A stretch of DNA of 64,000 bases. Source: Secundilactobacillus angelensis. Lineage in GTDB: Bacteria > Bacillota > Bacilli > Lactobacillales > Lactobacillaceae. Where the stretch lies: the NCBI RefSeq assembly GCF_012641075.1, contig NZ_JAAXLJ010000005.1, positions 107,938-171,937 on the forward strand. Reading direction: 5' to 3'. Position numbers and translations under genes: made by a program. The stretch's first letter is position 1, and each line of letters begins with the position of its first letter. This document shows, in pieces, positions 63,932 to 64,000 of the stretch. The notes beneath the pieces are model-generated. The model was not told the origin of the DNA and did no database searches. It was given only the letters and a program-made list of their open reading frames with translations.

Positions 63932-63996
63932 AAGCACAAGATAAGGCCACCGGAATTCCCCGAACTTGGGAATTTTGGTGGGCTTGTGTTGTGAGC
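63932..63996 (+). other. Long imperfect hairpin at the window edge
   Basis: AGCACAAG...CCACC..AATTCCC pairs with GGGAATT..GGTGG..CTTGTG. No T run is visible before the window ends, so it could be a terminator without its tail or part of a structured RNA. Confidence 0.35.
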
Positions 63997-64000
63997 AGGT

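Noticed and set aside
63905..63990. tRNA-like start (GCCAAGCGGTTAA) after the gpm-like gene
   Set aside because: No anticodon arm or T-loop GTTCGAATC follows, and the rest folds into one long hairpin.

Overview
The window is chromosomal DNA of a Gram-positive, low- to mid-GC bacterium. It is almost certainly a member of the Lactobacillaceae (lactic acid bacteria); the genus cannot be fixed from the sequence alone. Pointers are AGGAGG-type ribosome binding sites with many TTG/GTG starts, a galKETR Leloir operon, a citI-citMCDEFXG citrate-lyase cluster, an L-lactate dehydrogenase gene, a PepO endopeptidase, PyrR-type attenuators, T-box and TPP leaders, an FLP-like Crp/Fnr regulator and an LtaS-family protein. 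There are no transposases, prophage genes, CRISPR arrays or rRNA genes; this is mostly ordinary core and lifestyle chromosome.

Layout. 1-4.9 kb: galactose catabolism (galK, galE, galT, galR). 5-7 kb: ldh with a Rex-like operator, then an alpha/beta hydrolase. 7-14.7 kb: divergent citI regulator and the seven-gene citrate fermentation operon. 14.7-25 kb: pepO, a universal stress protein behind a CcpA site, a heterodimeric ABC exporter with one degenerate ATPase site, a YibE/YibF pair and a secreted amidase. 25-28.9 kb: PerR, a lactonase and a membrane-anchored SGNH protein. 29-33 kb: a tightly overlapping three-gene unit of an sce7725-family protein, a PD-(D/E)XK-like protein and a nuclease-XPD helicase fusion that appears to have lost its Fe-S cysteines. 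33-35.6 kb: pyrB-pyrC behind a PyrR attenuator. 35.6-49.8 kb: small, secreted and membrane proteins, an FLP-type regulator with an FNR-like palindrome, tRNA-Ala(CGC), glpF, a DHA2 exporter, a methionine-type T-box in front of an O-acetylhomoserine sulfhydrylase-like gene, a four-module beta-rich protein, DegV, a macrodomain protein, NlpC/P60 and a lipoprotein. 49.8-54 kb: TPP-riboswitch-controlled ykoEDC-type ECF transporter and an MFS symporter. 54-57.3 kb: pyrF-pyrE behind a second PyrR attenuator, then two Cof-type HAD phosphatases. 57.4-64 kb: nucleoside hydrolase, PrsW-like protease, ferredoxin-NADP reductase, LtaS-like protein and a phosphoglycerate mutase family protein.

The genes describe a fermentative cell. 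Galactose enters glycolysis through the Leloir enzymes, pyruvate goes to lactate under probable NADH/Rex control, citrate is split to acetate and oxaloacetate and the latter decarboxylated, and pyrimidines are made from two separately attenuated pyr operons.

The least explained features are a family of five dispersed 90-225 bp palindromic repeats whose inner stems differ between copies with matching changes on both arms, the Fe-S-less helicase cassette, the four-repeat beta protein, and several perfect palindromes placed inside promoters.
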